Source: UBA1161 sp049520395 (GTDB lineage: Bacteria; Planctomycetota; Phycisphaerae; Tepidisphaerales; Tepidisphaeraceae). Taken from it: a stretch of 12,697 nucleotides of DNA. The stretch lies in assembly GCA_049520395.1 (NCBI GenBank), contig JBEKPV010000094.1, positions 1 through 12,697 of the forward strand, read 5' to 3'. Position numbers and translations under genes: made by a program. Positions 6,837-12,697 of the stretch are shown here, piece after piece; position 1 is the first letter of the stretch, and every line of letters begins with the position of its first letter. The notes under the pieces were generated by a model that had not been told where the DNA came from, did no database searches, and saw nothing but the letters and a program-made list of their open reading frames with translations.

Positions 6837-7613
6837 ATGAAGGCGGTTATTCTGGCGGGAGGGCTTGGAACCCGCCTGGCGGAGGAGACGGAAGTTAAAC
6901 CCAAACCGATGGTCGAAATCGGCGGGCGGCCGATCCTCTGGCATATCATGAAAATCTACAGCGCCCATGGAATCAACGATTTCGTGGTCTGCCTGGGTTA
7001 CAAGGGTTACATCATCAAGGAATATCTGGAGAAGTATCCGCTGCATACGTCGGACGTGACGTTTGATATGCGGAACCAGAAGGTGACGTTCCACCGGCGG
7101 ATGACGGAGCCTTGGACGGTAACGCTCATCGACACCGGCGAAGACACGATGACGGGGGGACGAATCAAGCGGGCTTTGCCTTACGTCTCGGAAGACGAAT
7201 CGTTTTGCCTGACCTACGGCGACGGCGTGGGGGACGTGGACATTTCGGCGACCATCGCCTTGCATAAGAAAGAGAAGGCTCTTTGCACGGTGACGGCGGT
7301 GCGCCCGCCGGGGCGGTTTGGGGCGCTGAAGAACAAGGGGGCGAAGATCACGGCGATGCAGGAAAAGCCCGGGGGGGATGGCGGATGGATTAACGGCGGA
7401 TTTTTTGTGATGTCGCCGAAGGTTGGCAAGTATATCGCGGGGGATGAAATCAGCTGGGAACGCGAGCCGATGGAAAAGCTGGTGGCCCAGCGAAAGATGG
7501 CGGGGCATTTTCATAAGGGGTTTTGGCATCCGATGGATACGCTGCGCGATAAGCGATTTCTGGAATCGCTGTGGCTGACGGGCAAAGCGCCCTGGAAAAT
7601 CTGGAAGGATTAA
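6837..7613 (+). CDS. rfbF: glucose-1-phosphate cytidylyltransferase
   Basis: Makes CDP-glucose and pyrophosphate from CTP and glucose 1-phosphate, the first step of CDP-deoxysugar synthesis in the cytoplasm. The 258 residues match the usual family length of about 257. The nucleotide-binding signature AGGLGTRLAEE (7-17) is followed by KPKPMVEIGGRPILWHIMK (21-39). YGDGVGDVD (127-135) carries metal-binding acids, then EKPGGDGGWINGGFF (176-190), and HPMDTLRDKR (231-240) near the end. These features favour the cytidylyltransferase over the related thymidylyl- and uridylyltransferases. I chose the ATG at 6837 because the fold starts at MKAVILAGG; a TTG at 6753 would add 28 residues unlike the family. 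First gene of a four-gene plus-strand module, ending directly against the next ATG. Confidence 0.95.
   Translation: MKAVILAGGLGTRLAEETEVKPKPMVEIGGRPILWHIMKIYSAHGINDFVVCLGYKGYIIKEYLEKYPLHTSDVTFDMRNQKVTFHRRMTEPWTVTLIDTGEDTMTGGRIKRALPYVSEDESFCLTYGDGVGDVDISATIALHKKEKALCTVTAVRPPGRFGALKNKGAKITAMQEKPGGDGGWINGGFFVMSPKVGKYIAGDEISWEREPMEKLVAQRKMAGHFHKGFWHPMDTLRDKRFLESLWLTGKAPWKIWKD
7603..7609 (+). promoter_or_regulatory. Shine-Dalgarno for the first SDR gene
   Basis: GGAAGGA lies inside the last codons of rfbF, 4 nt before the ATG at 7614. It is the clearest Shine-Dalgarno site in the window and supports coupled translation of this pair. Most other genes here lack such a site. Confidence 0.6.
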
Positions 7614-8663
7614 ATGAAGGTTCTGATCACCGGCAATATGGCGTACGTCGGGTCGGTCCTCGTGCCGAGCCTGGCGGCGGCGCTGCCTGGGATCGAACTC
7701 ATCGGATTCGATAACGCCTATTTCGGACACTGCCTGACCACGGCGACGGCGGACCCCGATCGGGCTTTGGCGGTGCAACATTTTGGGGATTTGCGCGAAT
7801 TCCCGGCTGAAATACTGGATGGCGTCGATGCGGTGGTCCATCTGGCAGCGGTTTCCAACGACCCGATGGGGAAAACATTCGAGGCGGTGACGGAACAGAT
7901 TAATATCCGCGCCAGCGTGCGTTTGGCGGAATTGGCCAAGGCGCATGGGGTGCGGCATTTCGTGTTCGCTTCCAGTTGCAGCGTTTACGGCGCGGCCGCC
8001 GACGGGGCGCGGACGGAAAAAGATTCGCTCGATCCGTTGACGGCGTATGCGCGATCGAAAGTGGCGGTCGAGCAGGCGCTGCGCGGATTGGCGGATGGGA
8101 AAATGTCGGCGACGTGTTTGCGGTTCGCCACCGCGTGCGGAATGTCGCCGCGGCTGCGGCTGGATTTGGTGCTGAACGACTTCGTGGCTTGCGCGCTGGC
8201 GAGCGGCGAAATCACGGTATTGAGCGACGGCTCGCCCTGGCGGCCGCTGATCGACGTGGGCGACATGGCTCGGGCGATCGGCTGGGCAATCCAGCGACCG
8301 GCCGATCGCGGGGGAAATTATCTGATCGTCAACGCCGGCGCGGAGCAGTGGAATTATCAGGTTCGCGATCTGGCCGGGGCGGTGGCGCAGAAGGTGCCCG
8401 GGTGCGCGGTTCATATCAACAGCGCGGCGCCGCCGGATAGACGGTCGTATCGCGTGGATTTTTCGCTGTTTCGGGAATTGGCGCCGCGGCATCAGCCGGT
8501 GGCGACGCTGCCGGGGACGATTGATGGGCTGATCGAGGGTTTGCGGGCGATCGGATTCGCGGATCGGAATTTCCGGGAATCGAATTTGATCCGGCTGCAT
8601 ACGCTCAAGCAGCACATCGCGGCCGGGCGATTGAATTCAGAACTGGTCTGGCGGAATCCGTAA
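7614..8663 (+). CDS. extended SDR: NAD-dependent sugar-nucleotide epimerase/dehydratase family
   Basis: A 349-residue cytoplasmic enzyme acting on a nucleotide sugar, probably in the CDP-sugar route begun by rfbF. The NAD-binding loop is TGNMAYVG (6-13), an extended-SDR G-x-x-G-x-x-G with the middle glycine replaced by alanine. VHLAAVSND (75-83) follows, then the active-site strand FASSCSVYG (118-126) and the catalytic Y145-x-x-x-K149 pair in AYARSK. The strand lacks the T-D-K/E motif of sugar-nucleotide 4,6-dehydratases, so epimerase or ketoreductase activity is more likely than dehydration; this is inference. The C-terminus ESNLIRLHTLKQ (322-333) looks intact. The ATG follows the rfbF stop with no gap. 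From memory, homologues starting GNMGYVG are often found beside rfbF and rfbC-like genes in O-antigen loci. Confidence 0.88.
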   Translation: MKVLITGNMAYVGSVLVPSLAAALPGIELIGFDNAYFGHCLTTATADPDRALAVQHFGDLREFPAEILDGVDAVVHLAAVSNDPMGKTFEAVTEQINIRASVRLAELAKAHGVRHFVFASSCSVYGAAADGARTEKDSLDPLTAYARSKVAVEQALRGLADGKMSATCLRFATACGMSPRLRLDLVLNDFVACALASGEITVLSDGSPWRPLIDVGDMARAIGWAIQRPADRGGNYLIVNAGAEQWNYQVRDLAGAVAQKVPGCAVHINSAAPPDRRSYRVDFSLFRELAPRHQPVATLPGTIDGLIEGLRAIGFADRNFRESNLIRLHTLKQHIAAGRLNSELVWRNP

Positions 8664-8704
8664 AAAGATGCAATCGACCTATTTAAATTGAGGCAACTCG
8701 CCCC
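8664..8704 (+). promoter_or_regulatory. intergenic spacer with weak ribosome binding site for the 3,5-epimerase gene
   Basis: This 41-nt, locally AT-rich spacer contains TTAAAT (8683-8688, 4/6 to a -10 box) without a matching -35. A GAGG (8690-8693) lies 11 nt before the ATG at 8705 and is a weak Shine-Dalgarno. No terminator-like hairpin is visible, so readthrough from the upstream SDR gene is expected. Confidence 0.25.
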
Positions 8705-9250
8705 ATGAAATTCCATCCCAGCCCCATCGAGGGTGTTTTTGTGATCGAACCCGAAGCCCGCGGCGATGAGCGAGGATTCTTTGCGCGCACGTTTTGCGAA
8801 AAAGAATTCGGCGCGGCCGGGCTGGAAACCCGTTACGTGCAGGTCAACAACTCGTTTAGCGTCAAAAAAGGGACGCTGCGCGGGATGCATTACCAGCTTG
8901 CGCCGGCGGCGGAAGTGAAAGTCGTGCGCTGCGTCCGGGGGCGGCTGTTCGACGTGGCGCTGGATTTGCGGGAAGGCTCGCCGACGTTTGGAAAGCATTT
9001 TGGAGCCGAGTTGACGGCGGAAAATCGGCGGATGATGTACGTTCCGCGCGGATTCGCTCATGGTTTCCTCACATTGGAGGAGAATACCGAGGCGATTTAC
9101 CTGGTTTCGAATTTCTACGCGGCCGACCGCGAGCGCGGGGTGCGCTGGAACGATCCCAAGTTTGATATCCAATGGCCCGCGGCTCCGCAGGTGCTTTCGG
9201 ATAAAGACGCCAAACACCGCGATTTCGATCCAGGCTTCCATCTGCGATAA
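8705..9250 (+). CDS. rfbC: dTDP-4-dehydrorhamnose 3,5-epimerase family protein (RmlC-like)
   Basis: A 181-residue cupin-fold enzyme of the usual RmlC length. The family epimerises C3 and/or C5 of 4-keto-6-deoxy nucleotide sugars. Seen here: DERGFFART (21-29) for nucleotide binding; GTLRGMHYQ (56-64) with R59 and the catalytic base H62; PRGFAHGF (114-121); and EAIYLVSNFY (129-138), whose Y132 aligns with the family's catalytic tyrosine. RWNDP (147-151) is the usual C-terminal motif. The active site looks intact. Its neighbour is a CTP-dependent nucleotidylyltransferase and no rmlA, rmlB or rmlD is present in the window, so the substrate is more likely a CDP-4-ketosugar than dTDP-rhamnose precursor. 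The symbol therefore describes the family, not the proven substrate. The next gene starts 13 nt downstream. Confidence 0.92.
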   Translation: MKFHPSPIEGVFVIEPEARGDERGFFARTFCEKEFGAAGLETRYVQVNNSFSVKKGTLRGMHYQLAPAAEVKVVRCVRGRLFDVALDLREGSPTFGKHFGAELTAENRRMMYVPRGFAHGFLTLEENTEAIYLVSNFYAADRERGVRWNDPKFDIQWPAAPQVLSDKDAKHRDFDPGFHLR

Positions 9251-9251
9251 T
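9246..9251 (+). promoter_or_regulatory. possible -10 element before the second SDR gene
   Basis: GATAAT (5/6 to consensus) overlaps the TAA stop of the epimerase gene and ends 12 nt before the ATG at 9264. The -35 position (TTTCGA at 9223-9228, 17-nt spacer) matches poorly, so an internal promoter is only a possibility. No Shine-Dalgarno precedes this ATG. Confidence 0.2.
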
Positions 9252-9263
9252 GTCACGTCGCAC

Positions 9264-10211
9264 ATGAACGTACTTTTCACTGGCGCAAGCTCGTTCAGCG
9301 GATATTGGATGGTCGAGGCGCTAAGCCGCGGCGGCCACCGAGTGGTGGCGCCGCTGCGCGGAAAAGCGGATGGGTATGCGGACGTGAAGGGGCGGCGGGT
9401 CAAGGCGTTGCCGGAAATCTGCCAGTTGCATTTCGGCTTGAGTTTTGGGGATGGGGGTTTTTTGGATTTGATCGAGAAACAGGGGCCGTTTGATATTCTT
9501 TGCCATCATGCGGCGGAGGTGCGCGATTACCGGAGTCCGGATTTCGATGCGGTCCGGGCGCTGGCGGGAAATGTGAGCGGACTGGTGCCGGTGCTGCGCA
9601 AACTGCGCGAGCAGGGGTGCCGGAAAATGATCCTGACGGGGAGCGTTTTTGAACCCAATGAAGGGATCGGCCAATCGCCGCGGCGGGCGTTTAGTCCGTA
9701 TGGGTTGTCGAAGGGGTTGACCTCGCAATATGTGCAGTATTTCGCGTGGCGGGAGGAATTTTCGCTGGGGAAATTCGTGATTCCCAATCCCTTCGGGCCG
9801 CTGGAGGAGCCGCGATTTTTGTCTTACCTGATTAAAACGTGGCTGGCGGGGCAGACGGCGGCGGTGAAGACGCCGAGGTATGTGCGGGATAATATTCACG
9901 TCGATTTGCTGGCGCTGGCTTATCGACAAATGGTGGAGGCGCTGGCGGATTCGCCGGGGTATGCGCGATTCGGGCCCAGCGGGTATGTCGAATCGATGGG
10001 GGAATTCTCGCATCGCGTGGCGACGGAGATTTCCAAGCGCATCGGGCGGCCCTGCCCGCTGCGCCTGGAGACGCAGACGGATTTCTCCGAGCCGATGGCG
10101 AGGGTGAACGCGGACCGGGTGGACGCCAGCGCGCTGGACTGGTCGGAATCGGCCGCGTGGGACAAGCTGGCGGATTATTATCTGGGGAATACCGGGCGGT
10201 TTTTATCTTAA
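9264..10211 (+). CDS. extended SDR: NAD(P)-dependent sugar-nucleotide oxidoreductase/epimerase
   Basis: A 315-residue cytoplasmic oxidoreductase, probably the last step (4-ketoreduction or epimerisation) of the CDP-sugar route; the step is inferred from gene order. The N-terminus MNVLFTGASSFSG (1-13) is the dinucleotide-binding loop, with serine at the central glycine position, a variant I recall from this SDR group. HHAAEVRDY (81-89), the active-site strand LTGSVFEPNEG (124-134) and Y146-x-x-x-K150 in YGLSK follow. There is no T-D-K dehydratase motif. TDFSEPMARVNADR (272-285) is a conserved C-terminal segment. I place the start at the ATG because an open frame extending back to 9060 runs in another frame through the epimerase gene and has no family-like sequence. 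The last 9 nt are shared with the convergent glycosyltransferase gene. Confidence 0.87.
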   Translation: MNVLFTGASSFSGYWMVEALSRGGHRVVAPLRGKADGYADVKGRRVKALPEICQLHFGLSFGDGGFLDLIEKQGPFDILCHHAAEVRDYRSPDFDAVRALAGNVSGLVPVLRKLREQGCRKMILTGSVFEPNEGIGQSPRRAFSPYGLSKGLTSQYVQYFAWREEFSLGKFVIPNPFGPLEEPRFLSYLIKTWLAGQTAAVKTPRYVRDNIHVDLLALAYRQMVEALADSPGYARFGPSGYVESMGEFSHRVATEISKRIGRPCPLRLETQTDFSEPMARVNADRVDASALDWSESAAWDKLADYYLGNTGRFLS

Positions 10212-11186
10212 GAACAAATCCTGGAGCACGCTTTTGTAGCCGTAGGAATATTTCGCGTAATTTCCGCGGCGTAGTTCCGCGCCGATGAAACCCAGGCGCT
10301 TTGGCCAACCGGGCAGGGATTGGCGGGCGCGGCTGTGATCGATCTTTTGACGCAGGAGATCCAGCGTTTCATCCGCGACAGGCCAGTCGGAGCGCAGACT
10401 GGTCAGGCGGCTCAAAATCAGCTGATGCAGATCGGCGGATAAACCAAAGGCGTTTTGGCGGATTTGCCGGCGGGCCATTTCGATCTGGCCGGTCAATCCG
10501 GCGGGCGGGATGCCGATTTGATTGGCGTCGTGCAGTCGATAATCGATCAGGTCCTCATCCAAAGGCGCCATTTTCGCCACGGACGCGATGAGCGTGGAGA
10601 TCCAGATATCATGGGATCGCGGGAGGTCCGGCAGGGGAAGGATCAGGGGCAAGAATTTAGCGCGGAACGCCAGCATCGACCCGGCCGCGATGGCGTGGCG
10701 CAGCAGGACGGGAATTGCATGGCCGCTTTTGACACTGGCCTGCTGGGCGGAATTGAAGCTGATCGAGTCCCAGAATCGCCTGCCGGTGGCCGAGCCGTCC
10801 GATTGGATGATTCGGGCGTTGGAGAAGGCGAGGCCGATTTTTTCATCGGCGAAACATTGCAGCAATCGGGCGACTTTGTCCGGGCGCCAGCGGTCGTCTT
10901 GATCGCATAGGAAAATGAACGTGCCGTGGCAAAGGGAAATTGCCTGCTGGAAATTTTGCGCGACGCCGAGCCGTTTGGGGTTCAACTGAATGCGCGTGGG
11001 GACGGCGGCCGTGGCGGCGAAATCGCGGAGGAGAGTTTGTGTGTCGTCGGTCGAGGCGTCGTCGCAAATGACCAACTGGTCGATCGGACGACTTTGGCTT
11101 GCCAGGCTTTGGAGTTGTTCGGAGAGATATTTTCCGCCGTTATAGGTGCAGAGGGCGACGGAAATCGTGGGAAGTTTCGCGGACAT
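10203..11186 (-). CDS. glycosyltransferase family 2
   Basis: A 327-residue GT-A fold enzyme that should transfer a sugar from a nucleotide sugar to a growing surface glycan at the inner face of the cytoplasmic membrane. The start PTISVALCTYNGGKYLSEQL (6-25) is the typical first strand. CDDASTDDT (41-49) binds the nucleotide, and FLCDQDDRWRPDK (92-104) contains the D-x-D-type metal site. SHDIW (191-195) and YRLHDANQIG (216-225) resemble the acceptor and catalytic region of rhamnosyltransferase-like GT2 proteins; donor and acceptor cannot be read from sequence. There is no membrane segment. The ATG at 11184-11186 follows the upstream sulfotransferase stop by 16 nt, so the two form an operon. 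No Shine-Dalgarno is obvious. The stop overlaps the end of the opposing SDR gene. Confidence 0.92.
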   Translation of the reverse strand: MSAKLPTISVALCTYNGGKYLSEQLQSLASQSRPIDQLVICDDASTDDTQTLLRDFAATAAVPTRIQLNPKRLGVAQNFQQAISLCHGTFIFLCDQDDRWRPDKVARLLQCFADEKIGLAFSNARIIQSDGSATGRRFWDSISFNSAQQASVKSGHAIPVLLRHAIAAGSMLAFRAKFLPLILPLPDLPRSHDIWISTLIASVAKMAPLDEDLIDYRLHDANQIGIPPAGLTGQIEMARRQIRQNAFGLSADLHQLILSRLTSLRSDWPVADETLDLLRQKIDHSRARQSLPGWPKRLGFIGAELRRGNYAKYSYGYKSVLQDLFLR

Positions 11187-11202
11187 GGGTTTGCGCCGAG
11201 CT

Positions 11203-12543
11203 TTACGGGGCGCGCTGGGCGCGCAGGCGTCGCCAGAGATCGCGGATGCCCGGTTTGGCGTCGGACGGCGGCTGGTGCGGCTCGAGGGAAAAGTCGATCA
11301 GGGAAAAATCGCCGGGGTCCTGGATCGGATCGAGACGGATCATGGAGGTTGGAAGCAAAACCTCGATCACGCGGTCGATCGCGTTTTCGCCGGGGGCGAT
11401 GGGGGCGAGTTCGGTCGATTCGCAATCGATGAATCCGCGGCCGCTGTCGAGGCAAATTGCGGCGAGCGACCAGACGGAGGAGCGCACGGTGGCGCGGACG
11501 CGCCACTTTCCCGCCGGCATATCAACCAGGGCCAGGAATCTGGGATATCCCGGCAGTTGCGAGAGTTGATCCAGACCCAGCGGGGCAACTGGCGGCGGAT
11601 TCTGCTTTAATTTGGCAATCGCGGCGCGCTCGGCCTGGGCGCGTTTTTCGCTGCGCTGGGAATCCGTGATTCGCGCTTTTTCGCTTGGATAGACGCTGAG
11701 CAAGGGTCCGAAAGCGAGAAGGGCGTCGTCCAGGGATGCGGCGATTTCATCCAGCGTTTTGGCCAGGCTGGATTGATCGACCTCGGCGGCCGTCAGAAAT
11801 TCGGCGTAGGCGCGTTTCACCCATTCGACGACGCCGGGGTCCTGCGCTAAATCGTCCATCGTGGCCCGGTGATGGCGAAGGGATTTGGAAAGCAGGGCCT
11901 CGATCTCGGGAGCAGCCTGGTCGATCGATTTCGGCCAGGGGGAGGTCATCGCCTGGCTGACGCGCCTGGCGCAGCGTCGCCAATCGTCCAAAAGCATGTC
12001 GTACGCCACGAGGCAGCGCGGCAGGCCGCGCGTCGACCGCTCGGCTTCCAGGAGATGGATCAGCCAGAGGAGCATCGACTTGGGTGCGGGGAAATGATCG
12101 CGATGCGCCAGCGAATCGGCGACTTCTTTGGGATTCCGCGCCGTCAGAACGAAGATCGGGCGAATGCGCATTTCCTTCAAGACCGATTGCCAGAAGGGAA
12201 CCAGCAGAGAGGTGCGGGGGTCTTTCAGAACGAAGAGCGGGCTGTCGCCGAAGGTTTTGTGGAGCAATTCAGCGGCGCGGCGGCGGAAATCGTCGGTTTG
12301 GGGTTTTTTGAACCACTCGGTGGGAAATCGCCCGATGTGGTCCCATTTGGTCCCCGCCGATTTGAAAATCTCGTCGTTGAAATCCGCGGCCTCTTTGGAT
12401 TCCCAGTAGCCTTTCTCGTTAAATTCATCGGCGGGCATCAGATCGGCGGGTTTGCCCGCGCCCAGGAGATGCAGCATTCCGGCCAGGGCGCTGGTGCCGC
12501 TGCGGTGCATGCCGAGGACGATGAGGGCTGTTCGGTCGGGCAT
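11203..12543 (-). CDS. sulfotransferase family protein with coiled coil and beta-rich C-terminal domain
   Basis: A 446-residue protein predicted to transfer sulfate from PAPS. The N-terminus VLGMHRSGTSALAGML (9-24) is the 5'-phosphosulfate loop. DEFNEKGYWES (39-49), FVLKDPRTSLL (104-114) and FVLTARNPKEVADSL (131-145) follow; the last holds the R and S that normally bind the 3'-phosphate. This catalytic part ends near 250. Residues about 283-315 are charged and likely helical or coiled coil. Residues 320-425 look beta-rich and end in MIRLDPIQDPGDFSLIDFSL (401-420), a pattern I remember as a C-terminal add-on of several glycan-modifying proteins. The substrate is probably a surface polysaccharide (inferred from the adjoining glycosyltransferase). 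The ATG lies 7 nt after the upstream gene's stop, with only a distant, weak Shine-Dalgarno-like purine run. Confidence 0.88.
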   Translation of the reverse strand: MPDRTALIVLGMHRSGTSALAGMLHLLGAGKPADLMPADEFNEKGYWESKEAADFNDEIFKSAGTKWDHIGRFPTEWFKKPQTDDFRRRAAELLHKTFGDSPLFVLKDPRTSLLVPFWQSVLKEMRIRPIFVLTARNPKEVADSLAHRDHFPAPKSMLLWLIHLLEAERSTRGLPRCLVAYDMLLDDWRRCARRVSQAMTSPWPKSIDQAAPEIEALLSKSLRHHRATMDDLAQDPGVVEWVKRAYAEFLTAAEVDQSSLAKTLDEIAASLDDALLAFGPLLSVYPSEKARITDSQRSEKRAQAERAAIAKLKQNPPPVAPLGLDQLSQLPGYPRFLALVDMPAGKWRVRATVRSSVWSLAAICLDSGRGFIDCESTELAPIAPGENAIDRVIEVLLPTSMIRLDPIQDPGDFSLIDFSLEPHQPPSDAKPGIRDLWRRLRAQRAP

Positions 12544-12550
12544 GAGACGA

Positions 12551-12697
12551 TCAAACCCTTTCCGCCGGGGTGAGGATGCGGATTTGACAGTGCTCTTCGG
12601 TCAAAAGATTCACGAGTCCGGTGGCGACGGGATCGGGGGTCGGATCGACGCGGAACATGATGACGTCCAGAAGTCGGTGGAGCCAGGTTTCGCCGGA
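12551..12697 (-). CDS. 3' end of an unidentified gene, cut by the window edge
   Basis: Only the last 48 codons and the TGA stop (12551-12553) are present; the gene continues beyond the right edge. The visible residues include TWLHRLLDVIMFRVDPTPD, then a hydrophobic stretch, and ILTPAERV at the end. They show no motif I recognise. The reading frame is open to the edge, and the stop lies 7 nt before the sulfotransferase ATG on the same strand, so this is probably the first visible gene of that operon. A glycan-related role is likely only from context. Confidence 0.6.
   Translation of the reverse strand, partial: SGETWLHRLLDVIMFRVDPTPDPVATGLVNLLTEEHCQIRILTPAERV

Noticed and set aside
6720..8615. 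631-codon open frame on the minus strand, the longest in the window
   Set aside because: It lies opposite rfbF and the first SDR gene, both clearly real. Its translation is rich in Arg, Pro and His with no recognisable motif, as expected for the antisense of GC-biased codons.
8705..9250. Complete dTDP-rhamnose pathway
   Set aside because: Only the 3,5-epimerase family member is present; there is no rmlA, rmlB or rmlD, and the nucleotidylyltransferase has cytidylyltransferase features.
9060..9263. 68-codon 5' extension of the second SDR frame
   Set aside because: It runs in a different frame through the end of the 3,5-epimerase gene. The SDR fold begins exactly at the ATG at 9264, so the extension is a shadow.
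1..12697. CRISPR array, tRNA, rRNA, transposase or phage genes
   Set aside because: I saw no spaced direct repeats, cloverleaf-like sequence, transposase motifs or phage proteins in any part of the window.

Overview
The window is a dense, protein-coding, GC-rich stretch of a bacterial chromosome. It looks like part of a cell-surface polysaccharide (O-antigen, capsule or exopolysaccharide) locus. I count eleven complete genes plus one gene cut by the right edge. I see no tRNA, rRNA, CRISPR array, insertion sequence or integrase. The host cannot be named from this sequence. A Tat-exported sulfatase, a sulfotransferase and few visible Shine-Dalgarno sites would suit a Planctomycetes/Verrucomicrobia-type bacterium, but this is a weak inference and other Gram-negative phyla are possible.

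Layout from left to right: (1) a large membrane protein on the minus strand (108-1943) with a soluble C-terminal domain; (2) a divergent promoter region (1944-2080); (3) a plus-strand pair, a SAM methyltransferase (2081-3022) and a polytopic membrane protein (3061-4332); (4) facing them with no gap, a minus-strand pair made of a Tat-exported sulfatase (5257-6711) followed 3 nt later by a second methyltransferase (4333-5253); (5) a second divergent region (6712-6836); (6) a plus-strand nucleotide-sugar module: glucose-1-phosphate cytidylyltransferase rfbF (6837-7613), an extended SDR (7614-8663), an rfbC/rmlC-type 3,5-epimerase (8705-9250) and a second SDR (9264-10211); (7) a minus-strand group: the 3' end of an unidentified gene (12551-12697), then a sulfotransferase (11203-12543), then a family 2 glycosyltransferase (10203-11186), whose end overlaps the last SDR by 9 nt.

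How the parts may work together (inference): the rfbF module would make a CDP-activated, ketone-processed sugar; the GT2 would transfer a sugar; the two polytopic proteins resemble uncharacterised GT-C-like glycan proteins and may add sugars on the far side of the membrane; the methyltransferases and the sulfotransferase would decorate the chain; and the exported sulfatase could trim sulfate from this glycan or from an environmental one. No recognisable sugar-nucleotide 4,6-dehydratase is in the window, so the CDP-sugar product cannot be named.

The most interesting signals are the four-gene CDP-sugar module without its expected dehydratase, a sulfatase with two departures from the textbook active-site motifs, sulfate addition and removal genes in one locus, and promoter-like -10 boxes 7-14 nt upstream of several start codons that lack Shine-Dalgarno sites, suggesting leaderless or very short-leader mRNAs.
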